DNA of 64,000 bases, from the NCBI GenBank assembly GCA_017654935.2, contig CM065680.1, forward strand, positions 44,323,584 through 44,387,583, in the 5' to 3' direction. A program made the translations under genes and the position numbers. Shown here piece after piece: positions 62,489-64,000 of the stretch (its first letter is position 1; each line of letters starts with the position of its first letter). The DNA is from Phymorhynchus buccinoides. Lineage: Eukaryota > Mollusca > Gastropoda > Neogastropoda > Raphitomidae. The notes under the pieces are model-generated. The model was given only the letters and a program-made list of their open reading frames with translations, did not search any database and was not told the origin of the DNA.

Positions 62489-63285
62489 CATACACACACG
62501 CACAAACCTCTTATTCAATCTCCCCCCACGTGCACACAACGATAGACAACTGATCAAATATTTAGGGTGCAGCAGGAAAAAGATGGGTTTTAAGAGAGGT
62601 TTTGAATGAGGAGACTGAGTTGGAGTGTCGGAGGGGAGAAGGCAGATAATTCCAAAGAGATGGTGCTTGACAAGAAAAAGAACGTTGGCCAGCAGATTTG
62701 AGACGGATGGAGGGAAGGGAAAGGAGACGAGAATCAGAAGACGAACGTAGTTGGCGAGCTGGGACATAGAGATGAAGAAGATCAGAGAGATACAGGGGAG
62801 CTTGATCATTCAGTGACTTGAAGACGAGGAGAAGAATTTTGTAGTCAATACGTGATTAAACTGGGAGCCAGTGCAGGGAACGAAGAACAGGAGTGATATG
62901 ATCGTACCTAGGGGAGCGAGAAATGAGAAGAGCAGCATTATTCTGGACCCGTTGGAGCTTAGAGATGAGAGTTGATGGACAGCCAGCAAGAAGTGAGTTA
63001 CAGTAGTCAAGGCGAGACAGAACAAAAGCACATACTAGAGTCTTCAGGGCATCTTGAGAGAGGAAACGGCGGATGGAACTAATTCTTCGAAGTTCTAGAT
63101 AGCAAACCTTGCAAACATTGGAAACATGCTGTTTGAAAGAAAGGGTTTGGTCCAAAGTAACACCTAGATTGCGGACGGATGCCGATAGCTTGATCTCAGT
63201 GCCATCAATGTCGACAGAACCTGGGAGAACCTGAATTTTAATTGTGTGGTTAGAGGCCACAAGAATCATCTCTGTCTTTTCAGCA
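61889..63285 (-). mobile_element. L2/CR1-type retrotransposon 3' half with one frameshift
   Basis: The minus strand from 63269 reads SVRNLGVTLDQTLSFKQHVS, LSRLDYCNSLLAGCPSTLIS, KLQRVQNNAALLISRSPRYD and LRSLHWLPV. After a frameshift near 62855 it continues YKILLLVFKSLNDQAPLYLS, LRSSSDSRLLSLPS, SFSCQAPSLWNYLPSPLRHS and LKTHLFPAAP before a stop. The 3' UTR is CA/TG microsatellite, ending GCGCTTTGGGCTCATCTGAG..GCGCTATATAAATA and ATT repeats. This is the parent type for several shorter tails in the window. Confidence 0.88.
62073..62487. repeat. (CA)n microsatellites within the retrotransposon 3' UTR
   Basis: Three long CA runs (about 62073-62148, 62290-62372, 62440-62487) separated by unique words. 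They sit inside the element and expanded after insertion, compared with the shorter copy at 36658-37085. Confidence 0.9.
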
Positions 63286-64000
63286 TATAAATGATTTTTT
63301 TGTCACAATATTAGTAGCATGGCCTGGTTTGATTTCCAATTTACCATAAAACATTGTCTGAGCTAGACCTACCCCCTAAGTACACTTCTTGTTTACAGAT
63401 ATATGAGTAATGTTACTAAGTTTACTTTGTTCTTGTATGGTTTTGTCTATTCTTAAACTCAACCATCACCCACCCACCCACCCCCAAAAAAGATTTGTTA
63501 CGATGTGATAACTCAGAAAAAGATAATAAAAAAGGAAAGAAGGAAAATTTAAAAAAAGGGAGAAATTAATGTACTCCCACGCTATAGCTTTAGCTAATTC
63601 TCCCACGTGAAGCCTTGATTGCATCTTTTACATTCAAATTACCTCTGGGGGGCTACCCCCCCCCCCCCCGACATCCCACCCCCACCCCAGCTACTAACGA
63701 GCTGGAACTAACCCCCTTCCCTCTTCCATGACTAGCTGATCCGCTCCTGTACATGGTTGTATTTTTATGGTCTTCTGTTGTCTTCTCAATTAACATAATG
63801 TTTTCTTTCATTCTCGTGACATTTGTATTGCTGATTGTGGTTACAAATACCAATTATAATGTGTTTATAGCATTTACTAAGACGTGTAACATAACCTATC
63901 CATCCACGTTGCCTGTGGGTTCCACCCCCACCCCACCCCGGTTTGCCGGGGTCACGCCGCATTCTCAAAATGGATTTGTTCTCAACATGTCTACGCATGT

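Noticed and set aside
63290..64000. Right edge of the window
   Set aside because: C-rich tracts (63655-63690) and short ORFs only; nothing recognisable.

Overview
The window looks like a stretch of nuclear genome from an invertebrate animal. Introns are long, coding exons are small and widely spaced, and the intergenic and intronic DNA is A+T-rich and packed with dinucleotide microsatellites, CR1/L2-type non-LTR retrotransposon tails, tRNA-derived SINEs and short inverted-repeat (MITE-like) DNA elements. A mollusc, possibly a gastropod, is my guess from overall repeat character. It is an inference and nothing in the window proves it.

The main gene is on the minus strand and can be read completely. 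Fifteen coding exons run from an ATG at 44143 to a stop at 15758, and every junction is in phase, giving 902 codons plus stop. The protein is a coiled-coil adaptor of the TNIP/ABIN (A20-binding inhibitor of NF-kB) family. It has an N-terminal coiled coil, a long Pro/Ser-rich linker, the QWDQ block of ABIN homology domain 1, an LQDQL coiled coil, and a UBAN ubiquitin-binding motif of the DFxxERxxR type. It then ends, unlike the vertebrate TNIPs I know, in a RanBP2/NZF zinc finger (W-x-C-x2-C-T-Y-x-N-x6-C-x2-C). Two kinds of ubiquitin-binding module therefore sit in one chain. Intron 2 appears to be a GC-AG intron. A non-coding 5' UTR segment precedes the ATG (44144-44320). The 3' UTR may run about 8.4 kb to a good poly(A) signal at 7366-7371.

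Region by region: 1-7.1 kb is repeat-rich (a retroposon with exact target duplications inside an L2-like tail, a palindromic element with CCGG duplications, a 30-odd-bp minisatellite, and one CR1-like element interrupted by another). 7.3-15.7 kb is the putative 3' UTR with a few inserted elements. 15.7-44.3 kb is the TNIP-like gene, whose introns carry dated insertions: three TTAACTCATT MITEs, a PIF/Harbinger-like element, a piggyBac-like deletion derivative with both transposase ends, two related foldback elements with telomere-like motifs, CAGACC elements with 6-bp target duplications (one coding for a BED/C2H2-like finger), a U2 snRNA-like fragment, and a perfect 53-bp hairpin. 44.3-54 kb holds more retrotransposon remnants, a 2.4-kb pogo-like element and a perfect kB site (50283-50292) that could belong to an upstream promoter. 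54.7-59.5 kb is comparatively repeat-poor and holds two candidate exons of unknown genes, one on the plus strand with a TATA box. 59.6-63.3 kb holds a 20-bp minisatellite of about 48 copies, a pogo-like MITE and a nearly full 3' half of an L2/CR1-type element. I see nothing certain in 63.3-64 kb.
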